Part shown: positions 32,273-40,438 of the stretch, one piece after another
Position numbering within the stretch: the stretch's first letter is position 1
How the letters are laid out: every line of letters starts with the position of its first letter
Assembly: GCA_964541755.1 (NCBI GenBank)
Contig: CAZIRF010000005.1
Coordinates: 62,001-126,000 of the forward strand
Source: CAZIRF01 sp964541755
Lineage (GTDB): Bacteria > Spirochaetota > Spirochaetia > Treponematales > Breznakiellaceae
Direction: 5' to 3'
DNA length: 64,000 nt
Translations under genes and position numbers: made by a program
Notes under the pieces: model-generated
The model's input: the letters and a program-made list of their open reading frames with translations, nothing else
What the model was told of the DNA's origin: nothing
The model's database searches: none

Positions 32273-33046
32273 ATGCAGTATTTTGATACTCACGCCCACA
32301 TCGGGCTTATTTACGATGATCCTATTGAACAGCTTATTGTCACCCAGACTGCGCGTCAGGCCGGGGTTAACCGCATTGTGTCCATTTGCAACAGTCTTCA
32401 CGACTTTGGTACGGTGTACGAGAACCTCAAGAGTGCCGAATTTGTCTACCACGCGGTGGGCGTTTCGCCCTCCGAGGTCCAGAACCCCGGCAAGAACTGG
32501 CTCGAGATTATCGACAAGGCCGTTCGCATGCCGCGCGTTATCGCCATTGGCGAGATTGGTCTCGACTATTACCGCAAATTCGGCGACAAAAAAAGCCAGA
32601 TCGAGCTTTTCGTAAGCCAGTTGGAGCTCGCCGCCAAGTACGATTTGCCGGTCATCATCCATAATCGCGACGCGGGACAGGATGTCCTCGACATACTCCG
32701 CGACTGCCTACCCCCCAAGGGCGGTGTCCTGCACTGCTATTCGGAGGACGCCGAGTACGCCAGAAAGGCCCTCGATCTCAATCTCATGTTCTCCTTTGCC
32801 GGGAACCTCACGTACCGAAATGCGCGGAATCTCCACGAGACCATCGGGGTCTTGCCCCTCGAGCGTATACTCATCGAGTCGGAAAGCCCCTTCATGGTGC
32901 CGGCCGAGTACCGCGGCAAGCGGAACATGCCCGCCTGGTTGCCCAGTACGGGGCGCTTCCTCGCCGGTATGCTCGAAATGGAAGAGGAAGAAGTGGCTGA
33001 TATCCTTTGGCAGAACTCCTGCGCTTTCTTCGGGCTTGAGCCCTGA
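32273..33046 (+). CDS. tatD: TatD family metal-dependent hydrolase
   Basis: 257 residues from the ATG at 32273. Metal ligands: DTHAHIG (5-11), GEIGLDYYR, PVIIHNR and the histidine in LHCYS. The last acidic ligand motif reads ESESPFM where the family has ETD(S/A)P(Y/F), so the Asp is replaced by Glu. 3'-5' DNase/RNase activity on damaged or free DNA is known for TatD; the effect of the change is unknown. It is followed 10 bp later by dus. The large in-frame ORF upstream of 32273 is promoter DNA. Confidence 0.9.
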   Translation: MQYFDTHAHIGLIYDDPIEQLIVTQTARQAGVNRIVSICNSLHDFGTVYENLKSAEFVYHAVGVSPSEVQNPGKNWLEIIDKAVRMPRVIAIGEIGLDYYRKFGDKKSQIELFVSQLELAAKYDLPVIIHNRDAGQDVLDILRDCLPPKGGVLHCYSEDAEYARKALDLNLMFSFAGNLTYRNARNLHETIGVLPLERILIESESPFMVPAEYRGKRNMPAWLPSTGRFLAGMLEMEEEEVADILWQNSCAFFGLEP

Positions 33047-33056
33047 TTCAAGCGCG

Positions 33057-34052
33057 ATGAGCGACACAGAGCTCTGGCGACCGGTCCACATTGCCCGCCT
33101 TGAAACGGCGGGCAATCTCTTTTTGGCCCCGGTTGCCGGGTATACGGATCGTGCCTTTCGCAGTCTCTGCGTCGATGAGGGGGCCAGCCTCTCCTGTACC
33201 GAACTCGTATCCGCCGAGGCCCTCATCCGCCAGTCCCCCAAGACCTGGCCCCTGTTGGCCAGGGCGGACAACGAACGCCACTATGCCATCCAACTCTTTG
33301 GTTCACAGCCGGAGCAGCTCTATCGGGCAGCTCTCCTTTTGTCCCCCTGGAAACCCTCTGTTCTTGATTTGAACTGCGGCTGCCCGGTTCCCAAGGTTAT
33401 CAAGACTGGTTCGGGATCGGCCCTTATGCGTGAACCGGCAAAGCTGGCGCAGATTGTGGAAGCCATGGTTCGCGCCTCGCGCGAGGCCCTGGGCGACATC
33501 CCGGTTACGGTAAAAATCCGTTTGGGCTGGGACAGCGGGAGTATCAACTACCGCGAGGTCGCCCGCTGTGCTGTCGAGGCCGGCGCTGCCCTCGTGGCGC
33601 TTCATGCGCGCACCCGGGCCCAGGGCTACAGCGGCACGGCCGATCACTCGTACACGGCCGATCTTGTCAGCCGGCTCGGGGTGCCGGTCGTCGCCTCGGG
33701 GGATGTGTTTTCGCCGGAATCCGCCCGGGATATCCTGCGCGATACCGGCTGTGCAGCCGTCATGTTCGCCCGCGGCGCCATGGGAAATCCCTTCATCTTT
33801 CGGGAAACCCGGGACTTTCTGCAGACGGGAAGCTACCAGTCGGTTCCGCATGCTGTCCGCCTTGAAAAAGGCCTGCATCAGCTTGAACTCTTGAGCGCCG
33901 ATATAGGCGAAGACGCGGCGTGTCGCGAAATGCGCAAACACTTTTGCGCCTACACCAAGGGGATGAATGGCGGGGCGGCCCTTCGCAATGAACTTGTCCA
34001 CGCGCTTGCCATCGAGGAGTATCGCCGCATTGTGGGCGCGGCCCTGTCTTGA
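33057..34052 (+). CDS. tRNA-dihydrouridine synthase
   Basis: 331 residues. An FMN TIM barrel that reduces uridine in the tRNA D-loop with NADPH. Signatures: 'LAPVAGYTDRAFR', 'LDLNCGCPVPKVIKTGSGSA' (cut here: NCGCP with the catalytic Cys), 'VTVKIRLGWD', 'LHARTRAQGYSG' and 'GDVFSPESARD'. Family DusB-like. The ATG at 33057 lies 10 bases after the tatD stop; the track upstream in this frame lies within tatD. The promoter of the next gene overlaps its stop. Confidence 0.93.
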   Translation: MSDTELWRPVHIARLETAGNLFLAPVAGYTDRAFRSLCVDEGASLSCTELVSAEALIRQSPKTWPLLARADNERHYAIQLFGSQPEQLYRAALLLSPWKPSVLDLNCGCPVPKVIKTGSGSALMREPAKLAQIVEAMVRASREALGDIPVTVKIRLGWDSGSINYREVARCAVEAGAALVALHARTRAQGYSGTADHSYTADLVSRLGVPVVASGDVFSPESARDILRDTGCAAVMFARGAMGNPFIFRETRDFLQTGSYQSVPHAVRLEKGLHQLELLSADIGEDAACREMRKHFCAYTKGMNGGAALRNELVHALAIEEYRRIVGAALS

Positions 34053-34078
34053 TGAATACCGTACTCTGGCTGTAAACT
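34049..34078 (+). promoter_or_regulatory. Promoter with -10 six bases before the ATG (leaderless candidate)
   Basis: TTGATG (34049-34054, over the dus stop), 18-bp spacer, TAAACT (34073-34078), then GGTGTA and ATG 34085. No Shine-Dalgarno. Confidence 0.5.
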
Positions 34079-34084
34079 GGTGTA

Positions 34085-35683
34085 ATGAATGTCTTTACCG
34101 CTATCGGTGACTTTTTTATCGGCTTGTTTTCTCCCGAGGGAGAGCAGCGGAACAAGCGCGAGTTGCGCCAAGTGCGGCAGATTATCAAGGATTTCAAACC
34201 GACCCTCTTCAAATTTGGTGGCAAGCAGGTTCTGCCACCCTTTGCCAATGCCGTTCAGGCCCTCGTTACCCTTATAAAACCCCTCAATGATATCTTTGAA
34301 CGCAGTGTTCTCATTTCTGATGTGCGTATTGCCCGGCGCTTTTGGGATTGGCTGCTCGAGCAGCGCCTGGGGCCGCGGGAGTACAAGCTCCTCGAAAGCC
34401 TCTATTACGAAAATCTCATGACCCGTTTCAAAGAGGATCCCGACCGCCAGGGGCTTATCGCCCGGGTGCAGGCCGAGGGGGGCGCCGTTCTCAAGGCCCT
34501 CGACGACCCGGCCATGAAGGTGGTGGACACCGAGCTTCGGGAGTTTGAACGCATTGTCGATATCTGCCGCCATGACTACGTGCGCCTCCTGCGGTATTTT
34601 ACGAGTCCCGATCAGCGCAAAACCAAGGGGGGCAAGGTCAAGTTCCAAGCGGCGGAGGGCGAAAGCCTGGTTGGCGATTTGGCTGATCTCTACTCCGTTG
34701 TCTCCGGAGCACGAATGACCCCTGCCGTGCAGCGAGATATTCTGCTCCTCGCCAAACGGGCGGGGGGGGAGTCTGCCGCAAGCCTTGAAAAGCGCCTGCC
34801 CCGTATTGCTTCGCAGATCAATACCCTGCTCGATACGATTTTTTCCGATCAAATAATTGCGGCGCTTCTTCAACTCATAAAAGAAGACAGCAGTTATCTT
34901 CCTCCATCTCCGGTCCAGCCACCGGCTCGCCTTACCCAGTATCGCGATACCTTTGCGCGTCGTTTCAAGGACGATGTGGATCGTATACAGCGGGAAATTC
35001 GCGAGAGCGCACTCAGTGCAGAAATTACTGCGCTCTTTGGGACCCCTCCCGCGGGAGGACTCATGTCGGTCGCTTCCTACAACAGCGATCTCAACACCCG
35101 TCTGCAGACAGAAGCGGGTATTTCGTTGCGTTTTACCATGCCTTTCCGTCTGCTCAAGACCTTCGAGCGGCGATTTGTCACCCGGGAATTCCTCGATGCC
35201 TGCAAACGGGTGGTTATCGAGGGCTTTTTCAACAATACCCTTTTTCGTTCACGCATGACCGATGCAATCGGCAAAATAGAAAAGGCCCAGGCGCGTATCT
35301 CCATATTCGAAGAGTCAACGGCAACACAGGGACGGGCCAGTTGCGCGACCCTGCGCCGGGCACTCGACGAGATGCTCAAGGGCAAGGTTGCGGTGGATGC
35401 CGTCGAGCGTATTGCCTCCTCTCTGGATGGCAGGGCAAAGGAACTCATTGAACAGGAAGTGGTAGTTCTGCGCGAGTTGGCGGAGTTCGTTCACGACGTC
35501 ATTGTCGATTTTAAACGCCCCACCCCGGACCTGGTTATCAATATAAAAACCCTCGCGAGTGCCAAGGAAAAAAAGCTCATTCCCACGCTTCTCAATGCGT
35601 ATAACGCGATTGCACGGCTCTTGCGTATCATGAAGTCCTTTATGGTTGTCATGCCGATTGCCGGCGCAAATGAAGAATTGTGA
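34085..35683 (+). CDS. Conserved-looking hypothetical protein, helical, spirochaete type
   Basis: 532 residues, soluble, mostly alpha-helical with many charged residues. It starts 'MNVFTAIGDFFIGLFSPEG' and has no signal peptide or membrane anchor. Segments such as 'QVLPPFANAVQALVTLIKPL' and 'LRITPDLVINIKTLA'-like ends give no enzyme motif. It resembles a family of unknown function I associate with Treponema (possibly DUF5312), but I cannot confirm this. It lies between dus and a diguanylate cyclase with its own predicted promoter and no ribosome-binding site. No function assigned. Confidence 0.7.
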   Translation: MNVFTAIGDFFIGLFSPEGEQRNKRELRQVRQIIKDFKPTLFKFGGKQVLPPFANAVQALVTLIKPLNDIFERSVLISDVRIARRFWDWLLEQRLGPREYKLLESLYYENLMTRFKEDPDRQGLIARVQAEGGAVLKALDDPAMKVVDTELREFERIVDICRHDYVRLLRYFTSPDQRKTKGGKVKFQAAEGESLVGDLADLYSVVSGARMTPAVQRDILLLAKRAGGESAASLEKRLPRIASQINTLLDTIFSDQIIAALLQLIKEDSSYLPPSPVQPPARLTQYRDTFARRFKDDVDRIQREIRESALSAEITALFGTPPAGGLMSVASYNSDLNTRLQTEAGISLRFTMPFRLLKTFERRFVTREFLDACKRVVIEGFFNNTLFRSRMTDAIGKIEKAQARISIFEESTATQGRASCATLRRALDEMLKGKVAVDAVERIASSLDGRAKELIEQEVVVLRELAEFVHDVIVDFKRPTPDLVINIKTLASAKEKKLIPTLLNAYNAIARLLRIMKSFMVVMPIAGANEEL

Positions 35684-35742
35684 TCGTATCTCTCCTGTTT
35701 GATGCTCTCTCGGGGCGGACGCGGGTGCAAAAGCATGTTTGC

Positions 35743-35771
35743 TTGCGAATTGCTCTTGGACGTGTTAGTAT
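35743..35771 (+). promoter_or_regulatory. Promoter of the GAF-GGDEF gene
   Basis: TTGCGA (35743-35748), 17-bp spacer, TAGTAT (35766-35771), 18 bp before ATG 35790. Confidence 0.55.
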
Positions 35772-35789
35772 GACGCCATCGGAATACAC

Positions 35790-36899
35790 ATGACAAATGA
35801 TGACAGCAGAGAACAGCAAAACACCCCCGATGACCAAGGCTCCTGCCAGGAGTATGAAAAACAGATTTTCGACCTCAAGCAGCTTCTTGAAATCTCCAAG
35901 AGCCTCAATTCGACCCTCGATTACAACATTCTTATAGATTCCATCCTCTATACCTGTATGGCGCAGATGCTGGTGCTCAAGGCCGGGCTTCTGGCCAAAC
36001 GCGGTCTGGATTCCAACTGCTTCAGCCTGCATCGCAACTTCAAGGGCTTCGAAATTGATCACGGGACCGAGTACTCCCTGCCCGAGGACCATGAGGTCAT
36101 CCGCCTCTTTTCGCGCCAGTACCGTTGTTACACGCTTGCCGAAATCGAGACGGAACTGGGCTCCCTCGAAGGCCTTGAGTGTCTCGAACAGCTGCAGCCA
36201 TCGCTCGTCGTTCCCCTCAAGGCCAAGGGCGTTATAAACGGCATCATTCTCTTGGGCGACCGCATTGGCGATGATGAATTTGAACCCTACGAGCGGGAGC
36301 TCATACTCAACATTGCCATTCTCGCTTCCATCGCCATCAACAATGCCTTCCTCTTCGAGATGACGACGACGGATATGATGACCAAGCTCAAGATGAAGCA
36401 TTACTTTTACACAACCCTCCTCGAGCGTATGGAGACGGTGCGCGAAACGGGTTCTCCCATCTCCATCATCATGCTCGATATCGACTTCTTCAAAAAGTTC
36501 AACGATACCTGGGGTCATTCCTGTGGCGACGAGGTCTTGCGAAACGTTGCCCGCGCCATTGCCTCCTGTGTGCGCAGCGTGGATGTGGCCGCTCGCTATG
36601 GCGGCGAAGAGTTCTGCGTTCTCCTTGACGATACCGCCCTGGAAGAGGCCTGTGCCGTTGCCGAGCGCATTCGCCAGGCGGTCGCCGATTCAATCACCGA
36701 TTATGAAGGCGAGTCGCTCCAGGTAACGGTTTCCTGCGGTGTGGCCATGTACGACATGGAACGCGATATATCCGCCAAGGCCGTTATCGACCGGGCCGAT
36801 CGCGCCCTGTATCGTTCCAAACAGGACGGGCGCAATCGCGTCTCTGCCGACCACCCCGGGGAGGAAGGGGTCGCGCCCGTCAACTCCTGCGACGCTTGA
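35790..36899 (+). CDS. GAF-GGDEF diguanylate cyclase
   Basis: 369 residues. A GAF sensor domain (~35-190) is followed by a GGDEF domain with active-site GGEEF (271-275). The allosteric I-site RxxD (RSVD, Arg262-Asp265) lies exactly five residues before it. It should make c-di-GMP from two GTP and be feedback-inhibited by product. No transmembrane helix. Opposing enzymes (HD-GYP at 14.8 kb, EAL at 45.4 kb) are in the same window. The rhomboid gene follows within 31 bp. Confidence 0.93.
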   Translation: MTNDDSREQQNTPDDQGSCQEYEKQIFDLKQLLEISKSLNSTLDYNILIDSILYTCMAQMLVLKAGLLAKRGLDSNCFSLHRNFKGFEIDHGTEYSLPEDHEVIRLFSRQYRCYTLAEIETELGSLEGLECLEQLQPSLVVPLKAKGVINGIILLGDRIGDDEFEPYERELILNIAILASIAINNAFLFEMTTTDMMTKLKMKHYFYTTLLERMETVRETGSPISIIMLDIDFFKKFNDTWGHSCGDEVLRNVARAIASCVRSVDVAARYGGEEFCVLLDDTALEEACAVAERIRQAVADSITDYEGESLQVTVSCGVAMYDMERDISAKAVIDRADRALYRSKQDGRNRVSADHPGEEGVAPVNSCDA

Positions 36900-36924
36900 C
36901 CTCGCGGGAGCGGCGTCGTACCTT
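36896..36924 (+). promoter_or_regulatory. Promoter with -10 six bases before the ATG (leaderless candidate)
   Basis: TTGACC (36896-36901, over the GGDEF stop), 17-bp spacer, TACCTT (36919-36924), then TACTGC and ATG 36931. Confidence 0.5.
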
Positions 36925-36930
36925 TACTGC

Positions 36931-37617
36931 ATGAATCTGCTTCGAAAGCCCTTTGTCTGGCGCTACGACAATGCTGTCCTCTACCTTATCGGGATCAACA
37001 TCCTCGTGTTTCTCGCACAGTTTGTCTTTGATTCCCCGCGTAACCCTTGGCTCACTTGGGCCCTCTCGCTTAACGTGAGCGACGTCCTTGATCGCGGGCA
37101 GGTCTGGGGCTTCTTCACCTACATGTTTACCCACGGTAGCGTTCAGCACCTGCTTTTCAACATGTTGGGCCTCTTTTTCTTTGGAACCGCCGTCGAAAAG
37201 CAGATGGGTACCAAGGAATTTTTGCTCTTCTATATCGGGACCGGTTTCCTCGCCGGGCTCGCCTCCTTCCTCTTTTACCTTGCGACCGGGGCCGATTACA
37301 TCCAGCTTCTGGGTGCTTCCGGCGTTGTCTACGCCATTCTCTTTGCCTACGCGGTGTTTTTTCCCACTTCCCGCATTTATATCTGGGGGATACTTCCCAT
37401 CCGCGCCCCGCTCCTTGTTGCGATATACACCGCCATCACCATTTTTTCGATGCTCGGCGGCAGTGGCGGCGGGGTTGCCCACCTTACCCACCTCGCGGGC
37501 TTCGTCTTTGCCTGGCTCTGGTTTCCCGTCCGTTTTGCCATCAACCCTTTTCGCTCTCTTTTGGGCGGTGGAAGCTGGCCCGGTGGCCGTGGTTCCAACG
37601 GGCGTTGGCCTCGCTAA
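36931..37617 (+). CDS. Rhomboid family intramembrane serine protease
   Basis: 228 residues with six hydrophobic segments. The catalytic dyad is visible: Ser130 in LGASGVVYA and His187 in HLTHLAGFVF. The conserved H-x3-N (His73, Asn77 in HLLFNM) stabilises the oxyanion site. It cleaves transmembrane substrates within the inner membrane. The start MNLLRKPFVWRYD is chosen at 36931; the longer ORF lies within the GGDEF gene. No Shine-Dalgarno. The C-terminal tail is Gly/Arg-rich. Confidence 0.92.
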   Translation: MNLLRKPFVWRYDNAVLYLIGINILVFLAQFVFDSPRNPWLTWALSLNVSDVLDRGQVWGFFTYMFTHGSVQHLLFNMLGLFFFGTAVEKQMGTKEFLLFYIGTGFLAGLASFLFYLATGADYIQLLGASGVVYAILFAYAVFFPTSRIYIWGILPIRAPLLVAIYTAITIFSMLGGSGGGVAHLTHLAGFVFAWLWFPVRFAINPFRSLLGGGSWPGGRGSNGRWPR

Positions 37618-37632
37618 GCGGTGTCACGGGCA

Positions 37633-38328
37633 ATGTGGCGGTTTTTATCAGTTCGCAGCCCTTTTTTCTTTTTAATACTGATAGTTCTCTCTGTGCCCCC
37701 GTTTGCGGCGAAGCTGCCGGCTCAAGAGGTCGTCTCTGTACGCGTACAGATCGATGCGGAGCCCATGTGGGCGGCGGCCCTGGGTCTGCCGTATCCACTC
37801 GACGGGCAACGCGTGGTGGCCGCTGCCAGGGAGGAAGCCCGCCGGGTGTTTTCTGCAATGATCTACGGCTGGTCGTTTGAATGGATACCGGGTAACACGC
37901 TGCGTGGTATCGATGAGGAACTCATTCTTGATCCTTTTGGCGAAGTGGACGGGGCGGATGGACGTCTTCGTCTTGTGTCCACGGAGCACAAAGGGTCGAG
38001 GTTTGCCTTTTTTGTCGAGTATACCCCCACTGAACACGAGAGGCGCCGTTATGATGCCTGGCAGAGTGCCGGGTTCGCAAACGTTCATGGCTCGGGTGCA
38101 CTGGCCCTGTCCTCGTCGCAGGATGCAAAGTGGCTCGCCCTTGAAGATGCAGCGCGCAGTGCCGTGGCTGCCTTGGTGCAATCCCGCGAACGAACGCGAC
38201 CGCGGCGCGTATTTGGGAGTTTGGCTCTTGAATCGCCGCCGCGTATTTGGATAGCCGGCGGACAGTGGCGGGTACAGGCGCGTTTCCGGGTTGCCATCGA
38301 GGACATTGAAGCGTATTTATTGTGGTAG
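37633..38328 (+). CDS. Secreted hypothetical protein
   Basis: 231 residues from ATG 37633 (a GTG at 37621, three bases after the rhomboid stop, is also possible). N-terminal signal peptide (FFFLILIVLSVPPFAAKLPA). The mature part has 'EEARRVFSAMIYGWSFEWIPG' and 'GSLALESPPRIWIAGGQWRVQARFRV', suggesting a small alpha/beta periplasmic domain; no motif recognised. Its 3' end overlaps the convergent histidine kinase gene by 12 bp. Possibly co-transcribed with the rhomboid, perhaps as a substrate or partner (speculation). Confidence 0.7.
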   Translation: MWRFLSVRSPFFFLILIVLSVPPFAAKLPAQEVVSVRVQIDAEPMWAAALGLPYPLDGQRVVAAAREEARRVFSAMIYGWSFEWIPGNTLRGIDEELILDPFGEVDGADGRLRLVSTEHKGSRFAFFVEYTPTEHERRRYDAWQSAGFANVHGSGALALSSSQDAKWLALEDAARSAVAALVQSRERTRPRRVFGSLALESPPRIWIAGGQWRVQARFRVAIEDIEAYLLW

Positions 38329-40167
38329 TGTCCCTTTGGGGCTGAGCGTCTCAAGGCGTAAAGGACGCCGGGCGTCTTGATTTCCGCAGGACGCCGGCGG
38401 GGTTGGGGAATCGAGCGGGAAGGAGAGCTGAAAGAGGCTGCCGCGATCGCTGCCCGGGGCGGGTGAGAGAACGTCAAGGCTTCCTTTTAACTGGCTGACG
38501 AGGGTGTTGACCAGTTCCAGCCCCAAATTGGCATGGGTTCCCACGGCGAAGCCCCCCGGCAGCCCCTTTCCCGTATCGCGAACAATCATCTGTGCCTGCC
38601 CGTCCTCTCTCGTGGAGAGTTCTATCAGTATGTCCCCCTCATCGTGTTCCCCGTAACCGTGTTTGAAGCTGTTGGTTACGAGTTCATTGAGGGCGAGAGC
38701 CAGGGGAACGGCGCTGTCCAGAGCCAGCAGGCAGGCTTCGCCCTTGACGCACACCCTTATTTCCGACCCACGGTCCATGAAACTCAAGGCAATCTGATGG
38801 GCCAGAGAGTGGGCGTATTCGGTGAAATCTATCCAGGCATAGTTATCGGAACGGTAGAGCTGTTCGTGGATAAGTGCCATGGACTGAATGCGATTGCGGC
38901 TCTCGTCGAACATGCGCAGAATGGTGTTGTCGGTAATGGAGAGGGCCTGCAGGCTCAAGAGGCTTGAAATAACCTGGAAGTTGTTCTTTACACGGTGGTG
39001 TATCTCCTTGAGAAGGGTCTCCTTTTCGCGCAGCGATTCTTGAAGATGGCGTGCCGCTTCGGCCTTTTCCCGGTCGCGCACATGAATCGCTATCTCGGAC
39101 TGCCGCAGACTGCGGGCAATGAGGTCCAGTTCGTCTTCGTCTTTCTGCCGTACGTGTGCTTCGCTGTGGTTCCAGGTTCCCAATCGTGCGGCCTCCTTGG
39201 CCAGGCGCGTGAGCTTGAGGCCGATGTTCCGTCGATACATGATAGCGGTAAGGAAGAGGCTCGTCCCAAGGGCAATGATCGAGAGACTCAAATAGAGCAG
39301 CAAGGGGGCAACAGGTGTCGAAAAAAAAGACGGTTTTCTTCGGCTCAAGACAATCGAAAGACCCGTTTGTTCACTATCTTCAAAGGAAACCGGTCTTGAG
39401 ACAATGAAATGGACATCCCGTTTCTGTATGGCAGGTTTTTGTTGACGGGAAATCTTGTTGTGTGCATAGGCATAGTATTCTGCGGGTACATAGAGCCCCG
39501 GCTGATCGTTTGGGGTAGAGGGGTGGCGGAATATGCGAATACCGGCGCTATCGATAATCTCCAGGACATCTCCTTCGAGCAGATTGATGGGCTGGAGTGC
39601 CGCTGCAATCGAGTCGATGCGCTGTGACGCTATCAGTGTACCCGTACAAACGCCCTCTTCATCAAAAAGGGGGAGGGCCATGGGGAGTATGGGGATACCG
39701 GTAGACCTGCTGATGGTATAGCCGCCAAGGGTAAAGTGGCCCCTGCTTATAGCTGTTGAGAGGTATGCGCGGTCTGCGAGGCTGTAATTGGATATCGGGA
39801 TGCCGGCGGCAATAACGCGTTTTTCATTGTTGGTGAGCAAAATGGTGGCGTATTCGCTCTTTTGGCTGATAAGGTTTTGAAGGTAGCGCTCTGTACGGGT
39901 AATATCGCCGTTTGTGACGGCGTCGGAGGCGGCAATGGTTTCGAGCATCCGGGCGGTCGAGCGGATGAGAAGCCCCATACGGCTGGCGACGGCATCCCCC
40001 ATGCGGGCCATTTCGCTCATGAGTATCTGTTCGTTGCTTGTGCGAATGCTGTGGGTGCTCAGGATGATTATGAGGAGGGCGGGGAGGAGCGAAAACATCC
40101 CTATCAGTCCCAATTTGGTACGAACAGAGATGCTGCGTTTTTTTATGTCTGTCTGCCGGACCTTCAC
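38317..40167 (-). CDS. Membrane sensor histidine kinase (HisKA_2 type)
   Basis: 616 residues from a GTG with GGAGG five bases upstream. Earlier ATG/TTG codons lie in the promoter. Two transmembrane helices flank a ~270-residue extracytoplasmic dCache-like sensor (about 45-315), then HAMP-like linker and coiled coil. The dimerisation motif EIHHRVKNNFQVISSLL has the phospho-His of the HisKA_2 class, and the ATPase shows N-box ALNELVTNSFKHGY and G-box DTGKGLPGG. No partner response regulator is adjacent; the closest is at 43.9 kb. The signal is unknown. Confidence 0.9.
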   Translation of the reverse strand: MKVRQTDIKKRSISVRTKLGLIGMFSLLPALLIIILSTHSIRTSNEQILMSEMARMGDAVASRMGLLIRSTARMLETIAASDAVTNGDITRTERYLQNLISQKSEYATILLTNNEKRVIAAGIPISNYSLADRAYLSTAISRGHFTLGGYTISRSTGIPILPMALPLFDEEGVCTGTLIASQRIDSIAAALQPINLLEGDVLEIIDSAGIRIFRHPSTPNDQPGLYVPAEYYAYAHNKISRQQKPAIQKRDVHFIVSRPVSFEDSEQTGLSIVLSRRKPSFFSTPVAPLLLYLSLSIIALGTSLFLTAIMYRRNIGLKLTRLAKEAARLGTWNHSEAHVRQKDEDELDLIARSLRQSEIAIHVRDREKAEAARHLQESLREKETLLKEIHHRVKNNFQVISSLLSLQALSITDNTILRMFDESRNRIQSMALIHEQLYRSDNYAWIDFTEYAHSLAHQIALSFMDRGSEIRVCVKGEACLLALDSAVPLALALNELVTNSFKHGYGEHDEGDILIELSTREDGQAQMIVRDTGKGLPGGFAVGTHANLGLELVNTLVSQLKGSLDVLSPAPGSDRGSLFQLSFPLDSPTPPASCGNQDARRPLRLETLSPKGTLPQ

Positions 40168-40210
40168 ACAGGCCTCCGTCCCGGGGCGATTTTCCAATCG
40201 ATTTCGTACC

Positions 40211-40239
40211 ATGATATCAGTATGCGTGGTATCTGGCAA
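40211..40239 (-). promoter_or_regulatory. Promoter of the histidine kinase gene
   Basis: Minus strand TTGCCA (40239-40234), 17-bp spacer, TATCAT (40216-40211); supports the GTG start at 40167. Confidence 0.6.
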
Positions 40240-40438
40240 CGAAAAGCGGAAAAAGCCCTTGCGGGACCGGCCATCGTACCCGCACGACGCCCGCTGTTGC
40301 GGCGGGATGCTCCTGCAGGGTTTACACGAGGGGCCCTAAGGGGGTATCAATACAGGCAGTGTGTCACGGTATCCGGGCTTCGCTGTGCCCCCATTCACGT
40401 GATGCGGTCCTGCGGGATCAGCCAGTCGAGGAGTACCT

